A DNA stretch of 64,000 nucleotides, taken from positions 682,001 to 746,000 of the forward strand of contig CAWBLP010000010.1 in assembly GCA_963789495.1 (NCBI GenBank), given 5' to 3'. The stretch comes from CAWBLP01 sp963789495. GTDB taxonomy: Bacteria; Pseudomonadota; Alphaproteobacteria; Acetobacterales; Acetobacteraceae. Below, in pieces: positions 42,376-50,884 of the stretch. A program made the position numbers and the translations under genes. The notes under the pieces are model-generated. The model had not been told where the DNA came from, searched no databases, and saw only the letters and a program-made list of their open reading frames with translations. Each line of letters starts with the position of its first letter. The first letter of the stretch is position 1.

Positions 42376-44460
42376 ATGACCTCGTCCCTGGACGATCGCC
42401 TGACGAGGGCGCAGGCCCTGCATCAACAAGGTCGGCTCGATGAGGCTGCAATCCTGTTGCAATGCCTGGTCGCCGAAGCACCGCACCATGCCGGAGCCGT
42501 GCAGCAATTCGGCATGCTGCACCTGCAACTTGGTCGGGGCAACGAAGCGCTGACGCTGTTGCAGCAAGCGCAAACTCTGGCGCCGGGCTCGCCGGACGTG
42601 CAGGGCAATCTGGGTCTGGTGCTGCAGGCACTCGACCGGCCGGCGGACGCCATTGCCGCATTCCAGGCAGCGCTCGCACTCAACCCCGGCCTGGTCGAGG
42701 CGCGCTATGCACTGGCCAACGCATTCCACGCCCAGGGCCGCTTCGACTCCGCTGTCTTGACCTTCCGTCAGTTGCTCACCGCCGAACCAAATCATGCCGA
42801 GGCGCATTTTGGCCTGGCGCTGGCGTTGCAGGCGCAGGGCGATGCAGCCGCGGCCGCGACGGCCTATCGCGCGGCGCTGGCGCTCGATCCGGATTTCGCG
42901 GAAGCCAGCTACGGGCTGGGTTCGTTGGAGCTGAAATGCGAGCGCTTCACCGAAGCCTGCGCCTGCTTTGGCAGGGCGCTGGACGTCGATCCGGATTATG
43001 TGGAGGCCCGCCGCGGTTTGGGTGCCGCGCTGTCTGGGCTGGACCGTCACGAGGACGCGGCAATCGAATATCGCCGGCTTCTGGTCGCCGAACCGGATGA
43101 TGAAGACGCGCGGTGCGGACTCGGCGGGGCGATGCTTCGGCTGAAGCGCGAGCAGGAGGCCGAACATTGTTATCGCCGCGCGCTGGCGACCGCGCCGCAG
43201 CATGCCGGCGCCCATTATGGCCTCGCCTGTGCCCTGCGCGCACTGGGACATCTGGAGGATGCGGTCACCGCCTGCCGAACCGCGATCACGCTCCGCCCCG
43301 ATTTTGTCCAGGCGGTCACCGCGCTCGGCGAAGGGCTGATGGAACTCGGTGAGCTGGACCTGGCAAGGGTCGAATTCGAGCGCGCCATCGCACTCGCCCC
43401 GGATCAACCCGGCGCGCATCTGCGGTTGGTCAACCTCGGCAAGGTGCAGCCGGGTGCGGCGGAGCTGGCGCGACTGGAAAAACTGTTGCCGCGTGCCGAA
43501 TCATATCCGCCCCAGCAGGAGGCGCAGCTGCAATACGCATTGGCGAAAGCCTACGACGATATCGGCGCACGGGAACGGGCATTTCGCCATGTGCTGCGTG
43601 GCAGTGAGGTCGAGCGCGCGCGCATCCGCTATGATGAGGCCGCCACATTGGCCGGTTTCACCCGCATGCAGGAGGTGTTCAACCGGGACCTGATCGCCTC
43701 GCGCCGTGGCCAGGGAAATCCATCGGCAACCCCGGTGTTGATCATCGGCATGCCGCGCTCCGGCTCGACGCTGGTGGAGCAGATCCTGTCCAGCCATCCT
43801 GCGATCTTTGGCGGTGGCGAACGTCGCGAGTTGAGCGAGATCGTGCATCGGCATTTTCGCGCCCGCTTGGGTTCGGTGCCGTTCCCGCAGGCGGTCTGGA
43901 CCACCACGCAGGTCGAACTGCGGCAGTTGGGCGCCGAATACGCCGCAACCTTGCAAATGTTGGCGCCAGCGGCGGCCCGGGTCACCGACAAGATGCTGGG
44001 GAATGTCCTGCTGGCCGGGCTGATCCATCTGATGCTGCCGAACGCGCGCATCATCCACACGCTGCGCGATCCGGTGGATACCTGCCTGTCCTGTTTCACC
44101 CGGCTGTTCGCCGATGGCGACCTCGCCTTCTCCTACGACCTCGGCGAGCTCGGCCGTTACTATCGCGGCTATCGCGCGCTGATGAAACATTGGCGCGCGG
44201 TATTGCCGGACGGCGTGCTGCTGGATGTGCGCTATGAGGCGCTGGTCGATGATGTGGAGACGGAGGCGCAGCGGCTCGTCGCGCATTGCGGCCTGCCCTG
44301 GGACGATCGCTGTCTGGAGTTCCACAAGACGCGGCGTGCTGTCCGGACGGCAAGCCTGGTACAGGTAAGGCAGCCGATCTATCGGACCTCGGTCGGGCGG
44401 TGGCGGCCCGATGCGGCACAGTTGCGCCCGCTGATGGAAGCGATCGGCGATTTGAGCTGA
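42376..44460 (+). CDS. TPR-repeat sulfotransferase
   Basis: A 694-residue fusion. Residues 1-430 are about ten tetratricopeptide repeats, regular 34-residue units such as AEAHFGLALALQAQGDAAAA. Residues 455-690 are a sulfotransferase: the PAPS 5'-phosphosulfate loop LIIGMPRSGSTLVEQILSSH and the 3'-phosphate loop IIHTLRDPVDTCLSCFTRLF. Such proteins sulfate a glycan or protein using PAPS, with the TPR part holding a partner. It follows the PEP-CTERM gene by 145 bases and fits a surface-glycan role. A bidirectional-looking hairpin lies after its stop. Confidence 0.88.
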   Translation: MTSSLDDRLTRAQALHQQGRLDEAAILLQCLVAEAPHHAGAVQQFGMLHLQLGRGNEALTLLQQAQTLAPGSPDVQGNLGLVLQALDRPADAIAAFQAALALNPGLVEARYALANAFHAQGRFDSAVLTFRQLLTAEPNHAEAHFGLALALQAQGDAAAAATAYRAALALDPDFAEASYGLGSLELKCERFTEACACFGRALDVDPDYVEARRGLGAALSGLDRHEDAAIEYRRLLVAEPDDEDARCGLGGAMLRLKREQEAEHCYRRALATAPQHAGAHYGLACALRALGHLEDAVTACRTAITLRPDFVQAVTALGEGLMELGELDLARVEFERAIALAPDQPGAHLRLVNLGKVQPGAAELARLEKLLPRAESYPPQQEAQLQYALAKAYDDIGARERAFRHVLRGSEVERARIRYDEAATLAGFTRMQEVFNRDLIASRRGQGNPSATPVLIIGMPRSGSTLVEQILSSHPAIFGGGERRELSEIVHRHFRARLGSVPFPQAVWTTTQVELRQLGAEYAATLQMLAPAAARVTDKMLGNVLLAGLIHLMLPNARIIHTLRDPVDTCLSCFTRLFADGDLAFSYDLGELGRYYRGYRALMKHWRAVLPDGVLLDVRYEALVDDVETEAQRLVAHCGLPWDDRCLEFHKTRRAVRTASLVQVRQPIYRTSVGRWRPDAAQLRPLMEAIGDLS

Positions 44461-44493
44461 TCGCCCGGCCAATTCAGCGCCTGCCCAAATGCA

Positions 44494-44519
44494 AACGGCG
44501 ACCCGAACGGGCCGCCGTT
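44494..44519. terminator. Bidirectional hairpin between convergent genes
   Basis: AACGGC-GA-CCCG pairs with CGGG-CC-GCCGTT around an AA loop. It lies 34 bases after the sulfotransferase stop and 26 bases from the convergent PEP-CTERM gene's stop, so it could end both transcripts. Confidence 0.6.
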
Positions 44520-44544
44520 GTCAGATAGCTCGGTGAAACTCGTG

Positions 44545-45147
44545 TCAGCTGCGACGGCGGCGGCGCATCAGGCCGAGGCCCGCCATGCCGATGCCGATCA
44601 GGCCAAGGCTGGCCGGTTCCGGCACGCTTGCGTCGGCATAGATCCAGGAGCCGCTGAAGCCAGTGGGAAGTGAGCTGCCGCTGGCACCGGTGAAGAAAAT
44701 ATCGGCGAAGTAACTGTCGCCAATGGCCAGGTAGTCGGAGGGGCCGGCCGCCATGAAGGTGGCGGTATCGTCGGTTAAGGTGGTGAGGGTCCATTGCGCC
44801 GACGAGCAGAACACCGTGCCGCCGAATGAGCCGCCACCGCAGTCCACTCCGGCGCTCGCGGTGTCGATACCGCCCAGGGAGCCGGTGAAGGTGATGGTGA
44901 ACCCAATGGCGGCATGCACACCGTCGCCGTCATACGTGGTCGTGTTGTTGCCGACACCGGGGCTGCCGAAATTGTCGCCGAAGAAGCCGCCGTCGGCATC
45001 GTAGACCCAGGTCTCATTGGCTCCGGCCAGCGTGCCCGGACCGCCTCCCGAGCCCGAGAATGGGATGTTTCCCGCACTCGCCTGGACGCTGACCGCGGCC
45101 AGGAATGTGCCAGCCAAGGCCATCGCCTTAAAGGACATGCGCATCAT
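44545..45147 (-). CDS. PEP-CTERM sorted exported protein
   Basis: A 200-residue exported protein. The N-terminus MMRMSFKAMALAGTFLAAVS is a signal peptide. The body is Gly/Thr/Asp-rich beta-sheet-like (VYDADGGFFGDNFGSPGV). The C-terminus SVPEPASLGLIGIGMAGLGL followed by MRRRRRS is a full PEP-CTERM signal: motif, hydrophobic segment, basic tail. ATG 45147 has GGAGAAAGAG upstream. A TGGCACG sigma-54-like box lies 44 bases before the start. It should be processed by an exosortase that is not encoded in the window and associate with surface polysaccharide. Confidence 0.88.
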   Translation of the reverse strand: MMRMSFKAMALAGTFLAAVSVQASAGNIPFSGSGGGPGTLAGANETWVYDADGGFFGDNFGSPGVGNNTTTYDGDGVHAAIGFTITFTGSLGGIDTASAGVDCGGGSFGGTVFCSSAQWTLTTLTDDTATFMAAGPSDYLAIGDSYFADIFFTGASGSSLPTGFSGSWIYADASVPEPASLGLIGIGMAGLGLMRRRRRS

Positions 45148-45190
45148 CAGTCTCTTTCTCCAAGCCGAAGATTGCCTCTGGGGAATGTTA

Positions 45191-45206
45191 CGAAAGTGTC
45201 GTGCCA
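45191..45206 (-). promoter_or_regulatory. Sigma-54-type box upstream of the PEP-CTERM gene
   Basis: On the minus strand TGGCACGACACTTTCG: the -24 part is a perfect TGGCACG, the -12 part TTTCG is weak against TTGCW. It ends 44 bases before the start codon. It is the second such box beside a PEP-CTERM gene in this window. Confidence 0.45.
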
Positions 45207-45433
45207 TGGGCTAATCTATTGAAATGAAACCATTATATCCCCGATATGACGACGCAATGTAAAAATTCCCGACACCACCAGACCATCACGCCAACTGACC
45301 GAGGCGCAAACACTGCCGGGCGTTCAGCCTAACACCATGGCCCCGGCAAGCGCCGGCGGCGCAGGTCCTGCCGAGGATGCTTCGCCGGCGCGATTGCGCC
45401 GCAGAGCGGGACGGCCGGATCGCCGGTTCGGTG

Positions 45434-46570
45434 TTATCGGCGCGGCCGGGAGGCTGCCCAGTTCGCCGCCCGGGCGGCATTGCCGCGCCAGGTGTAGTCG
45501 CGCAGGCCGATTTCCCGCCGGCAAGCCTCTCCGAGCGCCTGGCGCAGCGCCGCATCCGACTCCAGCCGCCTGATCGCCTGCCACATGGCGCCGTCCTGGG
45601 TCGGATCGAACAGCAACGCCGTCTCTCCGTCCGCCAGGACCTCCCGGATGTTCGGTTGGTCCGGCGCCACGATGGCGCGTCCTGCGGCCATGTATTCGAA
45701 AATCTTCAACGGAGACGCGTAATCCACCACCCGGGGCTGCAGCGCGATGTCAAATTTGCCGACAAGAGCCGGAATGGAGCCATGGTCCTGCAAGCCCAGG
45801 AAGCTCACCCGGTCGCCCAGGCCGAGTTCGGCGGCCTGCCGTTCCAAACCCGGTCGCGCCGGTCCTTCGCCGACCACCACCAGGCGCAGGCTGGAGGTGT
45901 CCCGCGCCGCCGCCATCGCCGCGATCACCGTGTCCAGCCCATGCCAGTCCCGCACGAAGCCGACGAAGCCGAGCACCACGGGTTGGTCCATTGAGCCGCG
46001 GGGCGGCAGGGCGGTGAAGCGAGCTGGGTCGATGCCATTCGGCACCACTTCGATCTGCTGCGCCGGCACGCCGGCCTGAACGATCATATCCTTCAGCACG
46101 CCGGTCACCGCCAGCACCGTGTCGGCGGAACGCCAGACGAAGCGTTCCAGCCGGCGGGCGAGCAGGCGCAGCTGCAATTGGCCGAACCGGCTGCGTTCCT
46201 GCGCGAGCGGGGCGTTCACCTCGAGAAACAGCGGCACCCCAGTCCGTCGCGCCAGCAGGGTTCCGGCCAGGTAGTACAGGTTGTAACGTTCGTAGATCAG
46301 GTCCGGTCGGAACTGGCGTGCTGCCGCTCGCAGACGCCAATAGGCGGGAATGTTGTAGAACAGCTCCGCCAGCTCGCCGATGGCCTGCGGCAGCCAGGCG
46401 CGCAGCCATGCGACCAGCCGGCTTTCGCCGCCAAAATCCGCATTCTCGTAAAAGCTCGGCCCCACCACCAGCACCTCATGCCCGAGCAGGCGCAGCGCAG
46501 CCACGAGTTCCTCGACATGCACGCTCTGGCCGTCGCGGGACTGGATGCGATGGCTGTACAGAATCCGCAC
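45434..46570 (-). CDS. GT4-family glycosyltransferase
   Basis: A 378-residue retaining glycosyltransferase. MRILYSHRIQSRDGQSVHVE and LVAALRLLGHEVLVVGPSFY form the acceptor-side Rossmann domain; VVPNGIDPARF, VVVGEGPARPGLERQ and the E-x7-E-like region SPLKIFEYMAAGRAIVAPDQ form the donor side. The start is a GTG directly after the TAG of the preceding gene (46573-46571), so the two are read as one unit: YdcF, FemAB-like protein, glycosyltransferase. Donor and acceptor sugars are not deducible. Confidence 0.87.
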   Translation of the reverse strand: MRILYSHRIQSRDGQSVHVEELVAALRLLGHEVLVVGPSFYENADFGGESRLVAWLRAWLPQAIGELAELFYNIPAYWRLRAAARQFRPDLIYERYNLYYLAGTLLARRTGVPLFLEVNAPLAQERSRFGQLQLRLLARRLERFVWRSADTVLAVTGVLKDMIVQAGVPAQQIEVVPNGIDPARFTALPPRGSMDQPVVLGFVGFVRDWHGLDTVIAAMAAARDTSSLRLVVVGEGPARPGLERQAAELGLGDRVSFLGLQDHGSIPALVGKFDIALQPRVVDYASPLKIFEYMAAGRAIVAPDQPNIREVLADGETALLFDPTQDGAMWQAIRRLESDAALRQALGEACRREIGLRDYTWRGNAARAANWAASRPRR

Positions 46571-47674
46571 CTACGCTCTCCGGGCGACAGCAGCCCGGGC
46601 ACGCCCGAGCGCGTGCCGCGCCAGCAGCAGGAAGCCGGCAGGGCGCAGCGGATTGGCCAGGATCAAGCCGATACGCTGGCGGCGCTGACCGGCCCAGCCT
46701 TGCTTGTAGGGATCGTCGCCGCGGCCGAAGTCGATCTCCACCACATGTTCCTCATCCAGCAGGCGCTGCAGCATCCAGGCGGTCAGCACCGTGCCTGGGG
46801 AAAGCGGCTTGAACGCCTCGTCATGCGCCAGCTTCAGCACCGTGGCGACGCCGCGATCCACCACCCAGAGCTGCGCGGCCACCGGCTGGGCGCCGATGCG
46901 AAAAATGCCCAGCCGCAACCAGCCTTCCACCGCCGCGGCACGCATGAACGCGGCGCTGAACGCGGGGAACGGTTCGGCTTCCTTCCAGCTCCTTGCATAG
47001 ACCAACTCGTAGGCGGCGATGCCGGTCTCCAGCCCGTCCGCCGTGCTGAATATGTCCAGCCTGGCACCCGGCTCGCGTTCGGCGCGGCGCAACCGTCGCC
47101 TCACAGTCTCGCGCAGGGCGCCCGGACGATCGGCCAGATAGCGCTGCCAATCCAGGCCCGCCACCGGCGCGTGCCAGTTGCCGAAATGGTCAAAGCGGAT
47201 GACGCGCAGGCCGGCGCCACGTGCCCCGGCGAGGCAGGTATCCAGCGACGGCCACTCCGCCGCCAGCGCATCGAGCCGGGTCGTGCCCGATCCACGGCAG
47301 AATGTTGCGAACGCGGTGAAGACTTGGCGCTGTGCACTGGCGTCCAGCTCCGGCGCCAGCAGCGGTTGGTAGGTGCAGGTATAAGGTGTGGTCAGGCCTT
47401 CCAGCCTGCCATCCGGTTTGCGCTGCATCGGGAACAGCGCGGCCGGCGCGCCGTCGATCCGGCACAGCAGCAGGCAGGGCGTGGCGTCCGCAGCCATGCC
47501 GAACCGCAGAACCGTGCGCCACCAGGCGGGCCCGCTGAACACCCCGGGATTGGCGCCGAACAGCGCCTGCCCATCGGCCAGCAGCGCATCGAGCGTGGTG
47601 AAAGCCTCGATGCGAACCCCGGGCTCCGTGTGCCGGTCAGCGCAGGGCGTACCAGGCACAGCCGATCCATTCAT
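46571..47674 (-). CDS. FemAB/BioF2-like GNAT-family protein
   Basis: A 367-residue protein of the GNAT_6 group (FemAB-like fold), common in polysaccharide and PEP-CTERM gene regions. Landmarks: FSGPAWWRTVLRFGMA, LRETVRRRLRRAEREPGARL, VVDRGVATVLKLAHDEAFKP and IDFGRGDDPYKQGWAGQRRQ. It is an intact paralogue of the interrupted gene at 37345. The start is uncertain: ATG 47674 (MNGSAVPG) overlaps the ydcF-like gene by 38 bases, and GTG 47659 is an alternative. It sits directly before a glycosyltransferase, mirroring the order at 36233-38526. Confidence 0.82.
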   Translation of the reverse strand: MNGSAVPGTPCADRHTEPGVRIEAFTTLDALLADGQALFGANPGVFSGPAWWRTVLRFGMAADATPCLLLCRIDGAPAALFPMQRKPDGRLEGLTTPYTCTYQPLLAPELDASAQRQVFTAFATFCRGSGTTRLDALAAEWPSLDTCLAGARGAGLRVIRFDHFGNWHAPVAGLDWQRYLADRPGALRETVRRRLRRAEREPGARLDIFSTADGLETGIAAYELVYARSWKEAEPFPAFSAAFMRAAAVEGWLRLGIFRIGAQPVAAQLWVVDRGVATVLKLAHDEAFKPLSPGTVLTAWMLQRLLDEEHVVEIDFGRGDDPYKQGWAGQRRQRIGLILANPLRPAGFLLLARHALGRARAAVARRA

Positions 47675-48380
47675 GCAGGGCGTAGAAGCTGACCTGCCAG
47701 CCGGAGACGCGTGGCCGGAAATCATCCGGAACCGGGGTCGGATAAGGGTCGAAGCGGATTGGCGCCACCGTGGCCGTCAGCCCGGCCCTGGCAAACGCCA
47801 TCATCGCCCGCCGTTCATGCCAGGCATGGGTCACGACATAGACCGAGCTGATTCCGGCTGTGCGCAGGATCGCCGCACTGTCCTGCGCATTCTCCCAGGT
47901 GTCGCTGGAGCGGATCTCCGACCAGCGCACCGGCACCTGGAAGTCGCGTTCCAGGCTCTGCGCCATCAGCTTGCCGACCGGCGGCAATTTCTGGCCCGTC
48001 ACCCCGCCGGTAACCAGGATCGGCAATCCCGTCTTGCGATGCAGCGCGGCGCCGGCGCGCAGCCGCTCCAGGGTGAGCGGGCCGACCTCCGCCCCTGGCG
48101 GCTCACCAGCGGTGTGCGCCACCTCGGCGCCCAGGATCACAATGGCGCCTGGCGGCTGATCGGGCGGTGGCGTGGTGGGCAGGCCCTGTTCCAGCGAGGC
48201 CAGCAGCACGCCCGCGACCACCGGCATCGCCAGGACCAACAGCAGCAAGGAGCCGACCCCCACCAGCCAGCGTCCCAGACGCGGGCGCCGCCGCAGCACC
48301 ACCCATCCCGTGAGGATCACGAGAACCAGGTTGACCGGCGGCAGGACGAGGAAGCTCAGCAGCGGCTTGAGGAACGACAC
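47637..48380 (-). CDS. YdcF/ElyC-like DUF218 membrane protein
   Basis: A 247-residue inner-membrane protein with two N-terminal transmembrane segments (LLSFLVLPPVNLVLVILTGW and LLLLVLAMPVVAGVLLASLE) and a DUF218 domain. The domain shows AIVILGAEVAHTA, LRAGAALHRKTGLPILVTGG, SSDTWENAQDSAAILR and VYVVTHAWHERRA. ElyC and SanA relatives affect envelope integrity and polyprenyl-linked glycan synthesis. The start codon is GTG 48380. It lies 10 bases after the epimerase stop, in the same operon. Confidence 0.85.
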   Translation of the reverse strand: MSFLKPLLSFLVLPPVNLVLVILTGWVVLRRRPRLGRWLVGVGSLLLLVLAMPVVAGVLLASLEQGLPTTPPPDQPPGAIVILGAEVAHTAGEPPGAEVGPLTLERLRAGAALHRKTGLPILVTGGVTGQKLPPVGKLMAQSLERDFQVPVRWSEIRSSDTWENAQDSAAILRTAGISSVYVVTHAWHERRAMMAFARAGLTATVAPIRFDPYPTPVPDDFRPRVSGWQVSFYALHEWIGCAWYALR

Positions 48381-48390
48381 GCGGGATCGG

Positions 48391-49314
48391 TTAGCTTCCC
48401 TGTCCCATCCAGTCCAGCACCTTGCGCAGACCGGATTCCAGCGCCTGCGGCGGTGCCAGCCCCAGCACGGCCCGTGACCGCTCCGGCGCGCCGATCGAAT
48501 GGCGGATTTCCCCGGCGCGTGGCGGCTGGTGGCGGATCTGCGGCGTGGTGCCGGTCAGGCGTGCGATCAGCTTCGCCAGGTCGAGCACGGTCGTGGGTTG
48601 GCCGGTGCAGACATTGAACACCGGCGCATCCAGACCTGGCTGCTGCATCGCCGCGAGCAGCGCGGCCAACACGTCGTCCACGCTGACGAAGTCCCGGCTC
48701 TGCTGACCGTCGCCGTAAATATCGATCCCCGCCCCCTGCAGGATGCGCTGGCAGAAGATGGAGATGACGCCGGAATAGGGCGAGCGGGGGTCCTGGCGTG
48801 GCCCGTAGACATTGAAGAAGCGCAGGCCGGTGGTCGGTATGCCGTGCACATGCCCGGCCACGCGTGCATGCAGCTCGCAGGCATACTTGTCGGCGCCGTA
48901 GGCGGAGAGCGGCTGCCGCTCCGTCTCCTCACGGATTGGCACCGGCGCGTCGCCATACACCGCGGCCGAGGAGGCGTACACCACCGGCACCGTGCCGGTC
49001 TGGCGAATGGCATCGAACAGCGTGATCGTGCCGGTGAGGTTAGTGCGATGCGTGCCGCGCCAGTCGGTGACGCCGCGTTCCACCGAGGCGATCGCCGCGA
49101 GATGAAAGCAGCCATCCACGCCGTCGACCGCGGCGCGTACCGCGTCCGGGTCCGCGACATCGCCCTCGATCAGCGGCACGCCGGCAGGCAGGTTGACGCG
49201 CGAGCCGGTGGAGAGATCGTCCAACACGCGCACGCTGTCGCCCTGGCGGAGCAGCGCGTCGCAAAGATGCGAGCCGATGAACCCGGCACCGCCGGTCACG
49301 AGATACAGCGTCAT
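48391..49314 (-). CDS. NAD-dependent sugar-nucleotide epimerase/dehydratase
   Basis: A 307-residue extended short-chain dehydrogenase of the UDP-glucose 4-epimerase type. The NAD-binding loop is VTGGAGFIGSHLCDALL, the catalytic Ser is in VYASSAAVYGD and the YxxxK pair in YGADKYACE. GVISIFCQRILQGAGIDIYG and FVSVDDVLAALLAAM are typical. It should supply a nucleotide sugar for the glycosyltransferases below it. It begins the four-gene leftward operon epimerase, YdcF, FemAB-like, glycosyltransferase. ATG 49314 has no strong ribosome-binding site. Confidence 0.9.
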   Translation of the reverse strand: MTLYLVTGGAGFIGSHLCDALLRQGDSVRVLDDLSTGSRVNLPAGVPLIEGDVADPDAVRAAVDGVDGCFHLAAIASVERGVTDWRGTHRTNLTGTITLFDAIRQTGTVPVVYASSAAVYGDAPVPIREETERQPLSAYGADKYACELHARVAGHVHGIPTTGLRFFNVYGPRQDPRSPYSGVISIFCQRILQGAGIDIYGDGQQSRDFVSVDDVLAALLAAMQQPGLDAPVFNVCTGQPTTVLDLAKLIARLTGTTPQIRHQPPRAGEIRHSIGAPERSRAVLGLAPPQALESGLRKVLDWMGQGS

Positions 49315-49400
49315 GACAGGCAGTTCTTCTGGATCAGCCGAATTTCGGCGAGTGTGTGCCGGGCATGAACGGAAGGCGTGGATGCCGCGGTTTTCTCTCC

Positions 49401-49565
49401 GTCATGGTCGGGCTCGACCCGGCCATCTGCCCGCGATGATCGGGCATCACGGCCCCGTTGCGACCGGATCGTTCCGGTGTCGATGGCCGGGTCAGGCCCG
49501 GCCCTGACGATCGGGGAGATTGGCAGGCGGCTTAGCGGATTGGCGTGACGATCGGGGAGATCGGC
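49401..49565. repeat. Inverted and direct repeats in the 380-bp gap after the epimerase start
   Basis: The GTCATGGTCGGGCTCGACCC region near 49401 and GATGGCCGGGTCAGGCCCGG near 49480 are imperfect inverted copies, each itself palindromic, of the GGCCGGGTC type seen in many alphaproteobacterial intergenic regions. TGACGATCGGGGAGATTGGC (49505-49524) recurs as TGACGATCGGGGAGATCGGC (49546-49565). No gene is supported between 49315 and 49696. Confidence 0.65.
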
Positions 49566-49696
49566 ATCGCGGGGACGGGGGCCGGATGCCTGCGGTCTGC
49601 GGCTGGCTGTCGAATACCGTCGCGGTCGGCACCACGCAGGCCGGGCCGTGATGGCAATGCCGGGCGGCACGCCGGAGCGGTCATCGGCAACGGCCG

Positions 49697-50830
49697 TCAT
49701 GCCGCATGCGGCTGCAGCACCTGGCGCAGCACGGCGCCGTCGGACAGGCGATCGAACCCCTCGTTGATCTGCTCCAGCCGGATGAACCCGCTGCGCAGCT
49801 TCTGCACCGGCAGCTTGCCGCGCTTGTACAGCGCGATGAAGCGCGGAATGTCGCGCTTCGGCACGCAGCTTCCCATGTAGCTGCCGCGGATGGATTTTTC
49901 GTCCGACACCAGCGCGGAATGCGGATAGGCGAAGGTCGCGGTGATCGCCGGCAGGCCGGCACTGACCACCATGCCGCCGCGCGCTGCGATCGCATAGGCC
50001 AGGTTCATTGCCGGAATCGAGCCGGCGGTTTCGATCACATAGTCCAGCCCGCCGCCGGTCGCGTCCTTGATCTCCTGCACCACGTCGGCATTGCCGGCGA
50101 GGAACGTGTCGGTGGCGCCGAGTTCGCGCGCGATGCGCAGCTTGTCCGCGTTCAGGTCCACCGCGACGATGCGTTCCGCGCCGGCGACGACACCGCCCAT
50201 CAGTGCATTCATGCCGACGCCGCCCAACCCGACCACCGCCATCTGCGCGCCCGGCCCGACCTCCGCGGTATTCAGCACCGCGCCGACGCCGGTGACGACG
50301 GCGCAGCCGAAGATCGCCGCGTCCTCCAGCGGCATGTCGTCGGGGATCTTGATCAGCGCGTTCTGCGACACCACGGCGTATTGCGCGAACACCGACAGGC
50401 CGGAGTAGTGATACAGCGGCTCGCCATTCACATGCAGCCGCCGCGAGCCGGAAATCAGCGTGCCGTCGCGCCGCGCGGTGAACGAGCTTTCGCACAGATT
50501 GGGACGTGCGCCGTTACAGTAGCGGCAATCGCCGCAACTGGTGACGAAGACGCTGACCACGTGGTCGCCCGGCTTCAATCCTTTCACCTCCGGCCCGACC
50601 TCGCGCACGATTCCGGCCGCCTCGTGGCCGGGGATGGTCGGCAATTTGCGTGGCCGCAGGTTCTCGATAGTGGAAAGGTCGGAATGACATAGTCCGGCGC
50701 CGATGATTTCATACAGCACCTCGCCCGGGCCGGGCGGATCGAGCTCCACCGTTTCGATCGTCATCGGGCGGCTGACGGCATAAGGGCGGGGCTTGCCCTG
50801 TGCGCGCAAAACGGCTGCTTTCATCTGCAT
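49697..50830 (-). CDS. Zinc-dependent alcohol dehydrogenase
   Basis: A 377-residue medium-chain dehydrogenase. The catalytic-zinc region GAGLCHSDLSTIE and GHEAAGIVREVGPEV, the structural-zinc cysteines CGDCRYCNGARPNLCESS, and the NAD loop AVVGLGGVGMNALMGGVVAG are complete. It should oxidise an alcohol or its adduct. Start ATG 50830 or 50824 (MKAAVLRAQG); both lack a strong ribosome-binding site. The length and lobe sequences resemble the class III/aryl-alcohol branch, but the substrate is not certain. Confidence 0.9.
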   Translation of the reverse strand: MQMKAAVLRAQGKPRPYAVSRPMTIETVELDPPGPGEVLYEIIGAGLCHSDLSTIENLRPRKLPTIPGHEAAGIVREVGPEVKGLKPGDHVVSVFVTSCGDCRYCNGARPNLCESSFTARRDGTLISGSRRLHVNGEPLYHYSGLSVFAQYAVVSQNALIKIPDDMPLEDAAIFGCAVVTGVGAVLNTAEVGPGAQMAVVGLGGVGMNALMGGVVAGAERIVAVDLNADKLRIARELGATDTFLAGNADVVQEIKDATGGGLDYVIETAGSIPAMNLAYAIAARGGMVVSAGLPAITATFAYPHSALVSDEKSIRGSYMGSCVPKRDIPRFIALYKRGKLPVQKLRSGFIRLEQINEGFDRLSDGAVLRQVLQPHAA

Positions 50831-50884
50831 CGTGCGATCCGCGTCCCTTGCTGCATCACTCGCTGGCCGGAATGACTGCTGCCG

